This document shows, one piece after another, positions 1-7,081 of a stretch of 9,837 nucleotides of DNA (position 1 is its first letter; every line of letters begins with the position of its first letter). The notes below the pieces were generated by a model. The model made no database searches. It was not told the DNA's origin and saw nothing but the letters and a program-made list of their open reading frames with translations. The translations under genes were made by a program, and so were the position numbers. The DNA comes from a bacterium (GTDB taxonomy: Bacteria > UBP15 > UBA6099 > DSWB01), in assembly GCA_020061125.1 (NCBI GenBank), contig JAGUYV010000423.1:1-9837 (forward strand), read 5' to 3'.

Positions 1-800
1 ACGAGCACGAAATTGGCGTCGCTGTTGGCCAGGGCCGCGCTGGCGGCGATGAACCCGCTATGCCGGCCCATGAGCTTGACCAGGCCGATGCCGTTGGGGT
101 ACCCTTCGGCCTCATAGTGCGCGCTGCGCAGAGCGTCCACGGCCGCGCTGAACGCGGTCTCAAACCCGAATGTCTTCTCTATATAGCAAATGTCGTTGTC
201 TATGGTTTTGGGAATGCCCACAACGGCGATGTCCAGGCCGCGGCGGCGGATTTCCCGGTGCAGGTCCATTGCGCCGCGCTGTGTGCCGTCGCCGCCGATT
301 ACGAACAGAATTCCGATGCCGTAATCCTCGAGAGTGTCGGCCATCACGGCCGAATCCTGCGGACCGCGCGACGAACCGAGAATGGAGCCGCCCATCTTAT
401 GGATGTCCTTGACCCGCGCCGGGGTCAGCTCCAGGGGTTCGTGTCCCTCGTCCGGATTCAGTCCTGCGTATCCGAAACGGAAACCGAGAATGAGGCGGGA
501 CTTGTAGCGGTAGTGCAGTTCCATGACCAGGCCGCGGATCACATCGTTGATGCCCGGGCACAGGCCGCCGCAGGACACGATGGCCGCGGGCGTGGTTTCG
601 GGGTGGAAGAAAATTTTTGCGCGCGGGCCGGCCTTCTCGAAGCTCGGAGGCGGGCCGGCCGCGCCGCGGTTCTGTTCAAAGAAGTTCAGGGTGGGCGCCA
701 GAAGCACGCGCTCGCCGTCGTCCACGAAATGCTTGATGTTGAATGGCGAATCGAATTTGCATTCGCCAAGGTTTTCCACTGTGAAATCGCTGATGTTCAT
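1..800 (-). CDS. pfkA: 6-phosphofructokinase, plant/trypanosome-like lineage (3' end missing)
   Basis: This should phosphorylate fructose 6-phosphate to fructose 1,6-bisphosphate in cytoplasmic glycolysis. Translating the minus strand from the ATG at 798-800 gives 266 uninterrupted codons before the window edge. Visible family motifs are CGGLCPG (residues 77-83), an IHKMGGSILGSSRG block (about 133-146), the nucleotide-site GGDGT (169-173), the catalytic loop PKTIDND (197-203) and MGRHSG (244-249). The approximately 70-residue N-terminal extension, including an FEKAGPR stretch (54-60), is typical of the long plant/trypanosome/TP0108-like group rather than short E. coli PfkA. Glycine in GGDGT suggests ATP as donor, although the lysine in PKTIDND is shared with PPi enzymes. 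It starts 19 bases after the metG stop with GCAAGG about 10 bases upstream, so it is probably co-transcribed with metG. The C-terminal third is outside the window. Family is confident; the donor is inferred. Confidence 0.93.
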   Translation of the reverse strand, partial: MNISDFTVENLGECKFDSPFNIKHFVDDGERVLLAPTLNFFEQNRGAAGPPPSFEKAGPRAKIFFHPETTPAAIVSCGGLCPGINDVIRGLVMELHYRYKSRLILGFRFGYAGLNPDEGHEPLELTPARVKDIHKMGGSILGSSRGPQDSAVMADTLEDYGIGILFVIGGDGTQRGAMDLHREIRRRGLDIAVVGIPKTIDNDICYIEKTFGFETAFSAAVDALRSAHYEAEGYPNGIGLVKLMGRHSGFIAASAALANSDANFVL

Positions 801-819
801 ATCGAAAGCCTTGCGCCCT

Positions 820-2892
820 TTAAGACACCCGGGCGCCGTTGGGCGGGTCGCCCTCGGGCTGGAGCATGAGGGGCTTGTCCCCATGCGTGGCGCACAGGAC
901 CATGCCGCGGCTCTCCACGCCCATGAGCGTTTTGGGTTCGAGGTTGGCCACGAGAATCACGCGGCGGCCGGGCAGGTCCGCGGCTTTGTAGGATTTTCCG
1001 ATGCCGGCCATGACCGTGCGCTGCTCCACGCCGATGTCCACGGTGAGCTTCACCATTTTGTCGCTTTTCGGCATTGCCTCGGCCGTGAGGATCGTTCCCA
1101 CGCGCAGATCCCATTTCATGAAATCCTTGATGCCGCGCTCGGGCTTGAGCGGTTCCAGTTTCTGCGCTTCCTTCTCTTTGGTTTGCGCGAAGCCCTGGAG
1201 CTTTTCCTTTTCCGCGGCCATGTCCTTGTCCGTGAGGCGCTGGAACAGGATTTGGGGCTGGGCCAGGGTGAATCCGGTTTTGGGCAGGGTGGCGAAGGCG
1301 TCGTGGAACGGCACTTTGTCCAGGGGTTCTGTTTCGCCAAGCATGTCCCAGATTTTGAGCGCTGTGTCCGGAAGGAACGGGAAGGAGGTCACGGCGAGCC
1401 CGCGCACCAGGCGGATGCAAGTGTGCATGATGTTGGCGGCGCGGGTATTGTTTTCCTTGAGCGCGGTCCAGGGAGCCTGGGTGTCAATGTATTTGTGCGC
1501 CATGCGCGGGATGTCCATCATAGCTTCGAGAGCGCGGCGGAACTGGAACGAGTCAATGGCCGTGGCGCATGCCGCGGCGCTGGCTTCGGCCGCCTCGATC
1601 AGCTCAATGTCCGCGCGGTCCGCGGCTTCTCCCTCATATTTGGGAATCGCGCCGAAATTCTTTCCCGTGAATGAAATCACGCGGTGCACGATGTTTCCGT
1701 ACACATTGGCGAGTTCATTGTGGCGCGCGCCGAAGTCGTCCCACTGGAACTCGGTGTCGCGGGTTTCGGGCATCACGCTGCAAAGGTAGAAGCGTGCGGA
1801 ATCCGCGGGGTGGCGGTCCAGGAAATCCAGGGGATCTATGTACCAGCCCTCGCTCTTGCTGAACTGTTTTCCTTCGAGGTTCAGAAAAGCGTTAGCCGGC
1901 ACCGTGTCCACGAGTTTCCAGCCGTTTTCCTGTCCGTGGCACATGATGGGGAACATGACCGCGTGGAAGAAAATGTTGTCCTTGCCGATGAAGTGGACCA
2001 AGCGCACGAAGTCAGGGTTTTCGGGCTTCCAGAATTCCTTCCACCGCTCCTCCTGGCCGCGGTTGCGGAACAACTCGATGGTGGAGGAGATGTAGCCGAT
2101 GGGCGCGTCGAACCACACATAGATGACTTTGCCCTGGGCGTCGGGGTCGTCCACTGGCAGGGGGATGCCCCATTTGAGGTGCCGGGTGATGGGCCGCGGC
2201 TTGAGGCCGTCGCCGTCCTTGACATAGCTTTCGGCTTCGCGCAGCACATGCGCGCGCCATTCGGGTTTGCTTTCGAGCCATCCGGTGAGCCATTCCTGGA
2301 AGTGGTCGAGACGCAGGACCCAGTTGAAGGTGTCGCGCATGACCGGGGTAGCGCCGCAGATTTTGCAGACGGGTTCTTTAAGCTCCGCAGCGTCGAGAGT
2401 GCGGCCGCAGGCGCCGCATTCGTCGCCGCGCGCGCCGGGCTTGCCGCAGTGCGGGCACACGCCCGAGATGTAGCGGTCCGCCAGGAACAGGTCGCATTTC
2501 TCGCAATAGTATTGCGCCTCGGCGCGTTTCTCGATGTGCCCGAGTTCGTCCAGGCGCTTGTAAAACTCGCAGGTCATGGGGTAATGCGGGTCCTGGCGCG
2601 AGGTCTGCGAGAAATTGTCGAAGCTGATGTTCATGCGGTCAAAGATGGACTTGATGAGCGCGTGGTTTTCGGCCACATGTTCCTGTGGCGTGATGCCGCG
2701 CGCTTCGGCGCCGATGGTGATGGGGATGCCGTGGTCGTCCGTGCCGCCCACATAAATGATGTCCGCGCCGCGCATGCGGTGGTAGCGCACGAAGATGTCC
2801 GCGGGCAGATATGCGCCCGCTATGTGGCCGAAATGAATGGGGCCGTTGGCGTAGGGCAGGGCGCTGGTAACGAGTATCTTGCGGTTGTCCAT
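820..2892 (-). CDS. metG: Methionine--tRNA ligase (MetRS) with C-terminal tRNA-binding domain
   Basis: This charges tRNA-Met with methionine using ATP, in the cytoplasm. The chosen start gives 690 aa, beginning MDNRKILVTSALPYANG. The class I signature HIGH appears as HFGH (20-23) and KMSKS as KQFSKS (342-347). Four CxxC knuckles (Cys 130/133, 146/149, 159/162, 176/179) form the two-zinc connective-peptide type of insertion. The anticodon-binding helical domain follows (about 390-560), then a charged linker, then an EMAP/Trbp111-like OB fold (about 588-690, starting near DFMKWDLRVGTI) that in this family aids dimerisation and tRNA binding. A longer reading to 2976 adds 28 Arg/Pro-rich residues with no homology to MetRS, and it would begin inside the best promoter. 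I therefore prefer the ATG at 2890-2892. AGGGAG at 2907-2912 is a strong Shine-Dalgarno match, but its 14-base spacing is long. The stop lies 19 bases before pfk. Confidence 0.97.
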   Translation of the reverse strand: MDNRKILVTSALPYANGPIHFGHIAGAYLPADIFVRYHRMRGADIIYVGGTDDHGIPITIGAEARGITPQEHVAENHALIKSIFDRMNISFDNFSQTSRQDPHYPMTCEFYKRLDELGHIEKRAEAQYYCEKCDLFLADRYISGVCPHCGKPGARGDECGACGRTLDAAELKEPVCKICGATPVMRDTFNWVLRLDHFQEWLTGWLESKPEWRAHVLREAESYVKDGDGLKPRPITRHLKWGIPLPVDDPDAQGKVIYVWFDAPIGYISSTIELFRNRGQEERWKEFWKPENPDFVRLVHFIGKDNIFFHAVMFPIMCHGQENGWKLVDTVPANAFLNLEGKQFSKSEGWYIDPLDFLDRHPADSARFYLCSVMPETRDTEFQWDDFGARHNELANVYGNIVHRVISFTGKNFGAIPKYEGEAADRADIELIEAAEASAAACATAIDSFQFRRALEAMMDIPRMAHKYIDTQAPWTALKENNTRAANIMHTCIRLVRGLAVTSFPFLPDTALKIWDMLGETEPLDKVPFHDAFATLPKTGFTLAQPQILFQRLTDKDMAAEKEKLQGFAQTKEKEAQKLEPLKPERGIKDFMKWDLRVGTILTAEAMPKSDKMVKLTVDIGVEQRTVMAGIGKSYKAADLPGRRVILVANLEPKTLMGVESRGMVLCATHGDKPLMLQPEGDPPNGARVS

Positions 2893-2921
2893 GGCGGATG
2901 AAAACACTCCCTGAAACATTG

Positions 2922-2939
2922 GCCGCGGCGGGCCGCGGC
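2922..2939 (-). repeat. GC-only hairpin / 10-bp tandem repeat in metG leader
   Basis: The 10-mer GGCCGCGGCG occurs twice back to back at 2921-2930 and 2931-2940. As a consequence GCCGCGG (2922-2928) and CCGCGGC (2933-2939) form a perfect 7-bp inverted repeat with a 4-base loop. It sits between the predicted metG transcription start (near 2941) and the ribosome binding site, so the mRNA would begin with a very stable hairpin. A 5' stem can protect mRNA from decay; that role is inferred here. No T-run follows, so it does not look like a terminator. Confidence 0.5.
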
Positions 2940-2947
2940 GTCTGGTC

Positions 2948-2976
2948 ATTGTAACATCGGGCCGCGCAAACCTCAA
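2948..2976 (-). promoter_or_regulatory. Sigma-70-like promoter for metG-pfk
   Basis: On the minus strand, -35 TTGAGG (2971-2976) is followed by exactly 17 bases and then -10 TACAAT (2948-2953). A TGn extended -10 lies directly upstream of the -10. Predicted transcription starts near 2941, leaving a leader of about 48 bases to the metG ATG at 2892. A second candidate lies further upstream: extended -10 TGCTATGAT (2992-3000) with TTGACC at 3020-3025, but its 22-base spacer is poor. Consensus quality is good; activity is unproven. Confidence 0.55.
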
Positions 2977-3051
2977 CCGCGCGCGGACCGGATCATAGCA
3001 TGACGGTGCGGCGGCGGCGGGTCAAGTTTTTCGCTTTCAGCCGATAGCGTT

Positions 3052-4860
3052 TTATTCCCAGAACTGGGGAATGTCGCCCGCGGCCAGAAGCAACCCGTTC
3101 CTGCTGTCTGGGAAAATGTCCTTGATGTGAGCCATGGGATTGGCGATGTCCAGAGAGCCGTTGCGAAATTTCAGGATGCGCGCCTCGTCGTTGGCCACGG
3201 TGTAGCCGATCACAAGCTCGTCCCTGCCGTCTTTGTCGAAATCCGCGGCCGCCAGGGTCAGCCCGGCTTCATAAGTGGGAACCGCCTGGGGATGGGAATC
3301 CAGCACGGTGAATCTGCCGTTCGCGTACTTATAAATCACAAGGTCGGAATTGCCGGCTTTCTTGGTCACAATGAGTTCGTCTCGCCCGTCTCCGTCGAGA
3401 TCTCCGCCGATGGCGTAGCAGCCGTCTCCGTAGGACCCGGGGAATACATCAATCAGCTCGGCCATGGGCTGCGACATATCGAGCATGCCGTCCGCGGATT
3501 TGTAAACGCGCACTTCGTCGTTGGACACGGTGGTGCAGAGCGCGAGTTCGTCCGTGCCGTCGCCGTCGAAATCTCCGGCTGCCGGGACCAGGCCGGAGGC
3601 ATAACCGGGAAGGGGCGACGCGATGCGCTGCCTCTCGGCCATGCGGCCCTTTTCATAGCCGAACACCGCCAGTTCGTTGCGATCATAAGTGGTGGAGCCG
3701 ACGAGTTCGTCAATGCCGTCGCCGTCGAAATCTCCGGTTTCCATGAAGATGCCGTTTTTATACCCGCTGAAAAAGTCCTCCAAATGGCTGAAAGGCACAT
3801 CGAACTGGAATTGCCCATTCTGGAATGGGAACACGCGCATGTCGTCGTTGGCCACGGAATGGGCCAGGGCAAGCATGGCTTCGCCCGGTTTCTGGAAATG
3901 CCCGATGCGAACGCGCACGCCCGCATTGTATGTGGGATACATGATGTCCCGGGCCTGCACGATTTCGAAAACCCCGTCGCGGCAGGCGAGGAACCGCAGC
4001 GCGTTCGTGTTCACCGAAGTGCTGACAACCAGGATAGCGCCGCCGGTTGTGCAGGGGTCGGCGCTTGGGTACTTGAAATCCTGGGTCGGAATCCTGTCCA
4101 CGCCCGGGCCGGGGGTGGGGAATATCGGGGTCGCGTCGCTGATGGTCACATCCTGCACGGCGTTGGCGAAATCAATCTGCGCCTGGCCGCTTAGCGTGCT
4201 TGCGAAATCGTCATAGATAATTAGAGCGGCGCGGCCCAGCGGGTTGCGAAGAAACCAGACCATGTCCTCGTCCATCTTGGGGTGGGATCGGCGCAGGGTG
4301 GACGCGGGCAGTTCCTGGGCCATGCGGCCGTCGTTGGCGAATTTCTGCATGTACACGATCCGGTTTAATTCCGAATCGTAAACGATGATGTTCATTTCGA
4401 GTTTGACGCTGTCGGTGTTGGATATATCCAGCGCGGTGACATCTCCAAACATGGCGTACCGGACATTGAGCATTTCCGCGAAAGCGTCCGCCGCGGCCCA
4501 GTCGAAGCGCTTGTTGACATCGTCAATGTTGTACGAGGTATATATTTTGCGCTGCATGTTCACGGCGAGGCGTTCGAACTGATCCGGCGGAACCACTTTG
4601 TATCCGAGGTCGTCGGGGAGCATGGTGGAAAACGACTGTTTAAGGCACCGGTTCAGGCCTTCGCGCTCTTTCTCGAAGAACCCGAGATCCCAGCCTCCGG
4701 GGATGACATCATCGAGTTGTCCGCGGTTGAAGCGCAGCGGCGTCCACACGCCGAAGAGCGCGACACTGTCCTGGCTGGCCTGTTTGGCTTGCGCGCATGC
4801 GTCATAGCACGCTGTGACAATCAGCGCCGTCACAAAAATTTTTATCAATATGTTCTTCAT
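3052..4860 (-). CDS. Exported FG-GAP/VCBS-repeat beta-propeller protein, function unknown
   Basis: I do not recognise a specific function. From the ATG at 4860 the protein is 602 aa. Residues 1-25 look like an export signal: Lys2, Lys7, then a hydrophobic run. VTAC (15-18) could be a lipobox, while AQA before Lys26 could be a signal peptidase I site, so it is either a lipoprotein or a periplasmic/secreted protein. Residues about 30-265 form an unassigned domain; its strand pattern near YAMFGDVTALD loosely recalls LpoB/CsgG- or TolB-N-like folds, which is weak inference. A Pro-rich linker (about 243-258) precedes the repeats (about 272-602). Four of these carry the calcium-loop motif DxDxDGxDEL, starting at 377, 430, 487 and 540. 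Such repeats build beta-propellers that bind ligands or partner proteins. A start 12 codons upstream (4896) is possible, but it would bury the signal and lacks a ribosome site; GGAAG lies 14 bases before the ATG at 4860. It is transcribed divergently from the sugar cassette. Confidence 0.88.
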   Translation of the reverse strand: MKNILIKIFVTALIVTACYDACAQAKQASQDSVALFGVWTPLRFNRGQLDDVIPGGWDLGFFEKEREGLNRCLKQSFSTMLPDDLGYKVVPPDQFERLAVNMQRKIYTSYNIDDVNKRFDWAAADAFAEMLNVRYAMFGDVTALDISNTDSVKLEMNIIVYDSELNRIVYMQKFANDGRMAQELPASTLRRSHPKMDEDMVWFLRNPLGRAALIIYDDFASTLSGQAQIDFANAVQDVTISDATPIFPTPGPGVDRIPTQDFKYPSADPCTTGGAILVVSTSVNTNALRFLACRDGVFEIVQARDIMYPTYNAGVRVRIGHFQKPGEAMLALAHSVANDDMRVFPFQNGQFQFDVPFSHLEDFFSGYKNGIFMETGDFDGDGIDELVGSTTYDRNELAVFGYEKGRMAERQRIASPLPGYASGLVPAAGDFDGDGTDELALCTTVSNDEVRVYKSADGMLDMSQPMAELIDVFPGSYGDGCYAIGGDLDGDGRDELIVTKKAGNSDLVIYKYANGRFTVLDSHPQAVPTYEAGLTLAAADFDKDGRDELVIGYTVANDEARILKFRNGSLDIANPMAHIKDIFPDSRNGLLLAAGDIPQFWE

Positions 4861-4896
4861 CTCAATCAGCCCCGCTTCCTTTTGTTGACTATTCAT

Positions 4897-4926
4897 GCGC
4901 CGTGCGGCCCGGATCTTTCACGGCGC
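4897..4926. repeat. 8-bp perfect GC-rich palindrome upstream of propeller gene
   Basis: GCGCCGTG (4897-4904) and CACGGCGC (4919-4926) are exact inverted copies separated by 14 bases. The element lies 36 bases upstream of the preferred start at 4860, inside the predicted 5' leader on the minus strand. It could be an operator half-site pair or an mRNA hairpin. It lacks a following T-run, so it is not a typical intrinsic terminator. Confidence 0.4.
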
Positions 4927-5059
4927 GTCCGCATCCTGTGGATTTCACGCTCCCGCGCCGCCGGAAACTGCGGATCATTGGTCCGGCTCGTTCGGGAATC
5001 CTTTGCCGAAAGACACATTGCGAAACGCGTTCGACAACTCCGGTTAACGCCAACCATAT

Positions 5060-5087
5060 ATTATCAGTGAAACTGTGTTAAGGGCAA
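5060..5087 (-). promoter_or_regulatory. Candidate promoter for the propeller-protein gene
   Basis: On the minus strand, TTGCCC (-35, 5082-5087) and GATAAT (-10, 5060-5065) are spaced by 16 bases. The matches to consensus are 4/6 and 5/6. It would give a leader of nearly 200 bases containing the palindrome at 4897-4926. Prediction rests on consensus alone. Confidence 0.35.
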
Positions 5088-5182
5088 ATCTCGATTGATT
5101 GGAAACCATTGTGTTTGCTCAAGACGAATGTTCATACAATATGGCGGACGCTCGGCTTTGGCGCAATCCATACCGGAAAAGG

Positions 5183-5211
5183 TTGCGGCGAATCAGGCCA
5201 TCGTGGATAAT
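5183..5211 (+). promoter_or_regulatory. Candidate promoter for the sugar cassette
   Basis: TTGCGG (-35, 5183-5188) and GATAAT (-10, 5206-5211) are separated by the ideal 17 bases. The -35 matches only TTG; the -10 matches 5/6. Transcription would begin near 5218, about 43 bases before the amidotransferase ATG. TACAAT at 5135-5140 is an alternative -10, but no good -35 sits at the right distance from it. Confidence 0.35.
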
Positions 5212-5260
5212 ACGGAATTGAGGCAAAAGCGCCTGCCCGAAGAGACAAGGAGACTGTCGC

Positions 5261-6469
5261 ATGGGAAATCCCAGGGATGATCATGAAAGCGGAGCTGCAA
5301 AAGGGACAAGGCAGAAACGCATCCGGTACTGCACGCGATGCATCATGCCCGAGACCAAGCCGGATCTTTTCATTGATGAAGAAGGCGTGTGCAGCGCATG
5401 CCGGAACATGGAGAACAGGAAAGCCATTGACTGGGACCAGCGGCGCGGCGAGTTGAAACAAATTCTCGAGAAATACCGCTCCAAGGATGGAACCCGGTAT
5501 GATTGCATCATTCCCGTGAGCGGCGGCAAGGACAGCCATTACCAGACCATCCGGATGCTCGAGTTCGGCATGAACCCGCTCTGCGTGACCGCTACTACCT
5601 GCAGCCTGTCCGAGATTGGCCGCAGAAACATCGAGAATCTCAAGAGCCTGGGCGTGGATTACATCGAGGTGACCACGAACAGAAAAATCAGAAGAAAAAT
5701 CAACCGGCTCGGGCTGGAGCAACTGGGAGACATCTCGTGGCCGGAGCATGTGACCATATTCACCATACCCGTGAGAATGGCGATGCGGTTCCGTGCGCCC
5801 CTGATTATCTGGGGCGAAAATCCGCAGCACGAATACGGAGGGCCTGCGGCCGCGGCAGACGACAATGTGCTCACCCGGCGCTGGCTCGAGGAGTTCGGCG
5901 GCATGCTCGGCCTTCGCGTGAATGACCTGGTCGGCGTCAACGGCATTGAGCGCAAGCACCTCATTCAATATGTGTATCCCACGGACGAGGAATTGCGGGA
6001 AGTGGGCGTCACCGGCCTGTTCCTTGGCTATTATCTCCCCTGGGACGGATACAACAATGTGCTGATTTCACAGGCCCACGGGTTCGAGACCTACCCCGGG
6101 CCGGTGGAAGGCGCGCTGGTCAACTATGAGAACCTGGACAACATGCAGACCGGAATCCACGACTATTTTAAGTTCCTGAAGTACGGCTTCGGCCGGGCCA
6201 CGGATCACGCCTGCATGCACATCCGCCGAGGCCGTCTGTCAAGAGAGGACGCCGTCAGGCTGGTCAAGATCCACGATGGAAAGTTCCCCTGGGAATATCT
6301 GGGCCACAGGCTCGAGGACATGCTTGCGGAAATGGACATGTCCGTGGATGAATTCATCCGGATATGCGATAAATTCACCAACAAGAAACTCTTTCTTCAA
6401 GACTCGCGCGGCAATCTCGTCAAGGACCGGCACGGCAATCTCACGAAGGTGAACTACGACAACGAATGA
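5261..6469 (+). CDS. wbpG: N-acetyl sugar amidotransferase, WbpG/PseA family
   Basis: Members of this family use ATP and ammonia to turn an acetamido group of a nucleotide-activated or related sugar into an acetamidino group for O-antigen, capsule or flagellar glycans. The protein is 402 aa. Residues 22-50 hold two cysteine pairs (Cys24/Cys27 and Cys44/Cys47), a probable zinc site in the family's RYCTRC-type N-terminus. SGGKDS (87-92) is the PP-loop ATP-pyrophosphatase motif that adenylates the substrate. WGENPQHEYGG (184-194) and the GYYLPWDGY stretch (256-264) are well-formed conserved-looking blocks. The start is set by AAGGAG at 5247-5252, eight bases before the ATG. This leaves about 20 polar residues ahead of the usual family start. 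The stop overlaps the hisH start as ATGA (6466-6469), indicating translational coupling with the glutaminase that should supply its ammonia. The exact sugar substrate cannot be read from the sequence. Confidence 0.93.
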   Translation: MGNPRDDHESGAAKGTRQKRIRYCTRCIMPETKPDLFIDEEGVCSACRNMENRKAIDWDQRRGELKQILEKYRSKDGTRYDCIIPVSGGKDSHYQTIRMLEFGMNPLCVTATTCSLSEIGRRNIENLKSLGVDYIEVTTNRKIRRKINRLGLEQLGDISWPEHVTIFTIPVRMAMRFRAPLIIWGENPQHEYGGPAAAADDNVLTRRWLEEFGGMLGLRVNDLVGVNGIERKHLIQYVYPTDEELREVGVTGLFLGYYLPWDGYNNVLISQAHGFETYPGPVEGALVNYENLDNMQTGIHDYFKFLKYGFGRATDHACMHIRRGRLSREDAVRLVKIHDGKFPWEYLGHRLEDMLAEMDMSVDEFIRICDKFTNKKLFLQDSRGNLVKDRHGNLTKVNYDNE

Positions 6470-7080
6470 GAGTGGCGGTGATTGACTACGGGATGGGCAA
6501 CCTGGATTCGGTTGTCCGTGCCGTGGAGGAGTGCGGCGGCTCGCCGGTACTGACAAGGAGCGGGCGGGACATCGCCGAGGCCACGCACATCATTCTGCCC
6601 GGCGTCGGGGCGTTCGCCGAAGGAATGGAGCGCCTGCACAGCCTTTCGCTGGTGAAGGCGCTGGAGGAACAGGCGCTGGGGTACGGCATTCCGTTTCTCG
6701 GGATCTGCCTCGGGATGCAATTTCTGGCCTCGAGAGGAACCGAGGGCGGAGACATTCCGGGCCTGGGCTGGATTGAAGGTGAAGTGAAGAAGCTGGAACC
6801 CGTGAACGGCGAGCGCATCCCCCATGTGGGGTGGAACGATGTGGAGCATGACGCGCAGAGCGAGCTTTTCCGGGACATTCCCTCGGGCAAAGATTTCTAT
6901 TTCGTGCACTCGTACCATTTCCAGTGCGCGAATCCCGTTGATGCGCTGGCCGCCACGCCATATTGCGGGGGCTTCGTGTCCGCCGTGGGCCGCGGCAATG
7001 TTTTTGGGGTGCAGTTCCACCCGGAAAAAAGCCAGAGGGCCGGATTTCAGCTCATCAGAAATTTCCTTGCCATGAGGTAA
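6466..7080 (+). CDS. hisH: HisH-type glutamine amidotransferase subunit of the sugar cassette
   Basis: This is a class I glutaminase that releases ammonia from glutamine for a HisF-type partner. It is 204 aa, the normal HisH length. The catalytic triad is complete: Cys81 in GICLGMQ, and His185 and Glu187 in GVQFHPEKS. The N-terminal DYGMGNL (7-13) and the PGVGAF strand (45-50) are also typical. In histidine biosynthesis HisH works with HisF as imidazole glycerol phosphate synthase. Here it is coupled by an ATGA overlap to the amidotransferase upstream and sits one base from hisF, with no other histidine genes around. As in wbpG-hisH-hisF clusters, I infer that its ammonia goes to sugar amidation. 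A dual role in histidine synthesis is unlikely but cannot be excluded without the rest of the genome. Confidence 0.95.
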   Translation: MRVAVIDYGMGNLDSVVRAVEECGGSPVLTRSGRDIAEATHIILPGVGAFAEGMERLHSLSLVKALEEQALGYGIPFLGICLGMQFLASRGTEGGDIPGLGWIEGEVKKLEPVNGERIPHVGWNDVEHDAQSELFRDIPSGKDFYFVHSYHFQCANPVDALAATPYCGGFVSAVGRGNVFGVQFHPEKSQRAGFQLIRNFLAMR

Positions 7081-7081
7081 C

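Larger units (their letters stand above)
4861..5260. other. Divergent intergenic control region
   Basis: These 400 bases separate the start codons of the propeller protein (minus) and the amidotransferase (plus). They contain a palindrome at 4897-4926, a minus-facing promoter candidate at 5060-5087, a plus-facing candidate at 5183-5211, an isolated TACAAT at 5135-5140, and a small AGGC/GCCT stem at 5221-5234. AT content rises clearly around 5050-5140 compared with the flanking genes, as expected of a promoter region. I see no convincing RNA gene or conserved protein in it. Confidence 0.6.

Noticed and set aside
60-869. 269-codon plus-strand frame at the left end, and the 523-1674 frame overlapping it
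   Set aside because: Both are antisense to phosphofructokinase and metG, which have clear motifs. Neither shows a recognisable domain.
1684-2901. 405-codon open frame on the plus strand across metG
   Set aside because: It lies wholly antisense to a confidently identified MetRS. Its translation is Val/Ala/His/Glu-rich with no family signature, and long antisense frames are expected in GC-rich genes.
2977-3051. GCGGCGGCGG-type trinucleotide run near 3008-3020
   Set aside because: Only about four imperfect units in a GC-rich intergenic stretch. Too short to call a functional repeat.
3030-3057. Hairpin followed by TTTTATT on the plus strand near 3030-3057, resembling a terminator
   Set aside because: The stem (CGCT/AGCG plus two more pairs around a mismatch) is weak. 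The T-run is on the plus strand, where no upstream gene needs termination; on the minus strand it is followed by A-rich sequence.
3127-4194. 355-codon plus-strand frame across the propeller gene
   Set aside because: Its apparent repeats simply mirror the FG-GAP repeats on the opposite strand. It has no ribosome site and no signal of its own.
5129-5280. Possible small leader ORF (about 50 codons) ahead of the amidotransferase
   Set aside because: It has only a weak ribosome site, no recognisable sequence, and overlaps the amidotransferase start out of frame. A regulatory upstream ORF cannot be excluded, but nothing supports it.
5132-5968. 278-codon minus-strand frame opposite the amidotransferase start
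   Set aside because: It is antisense to a well-supported gene and spans its promoter region. No motif was recognised.
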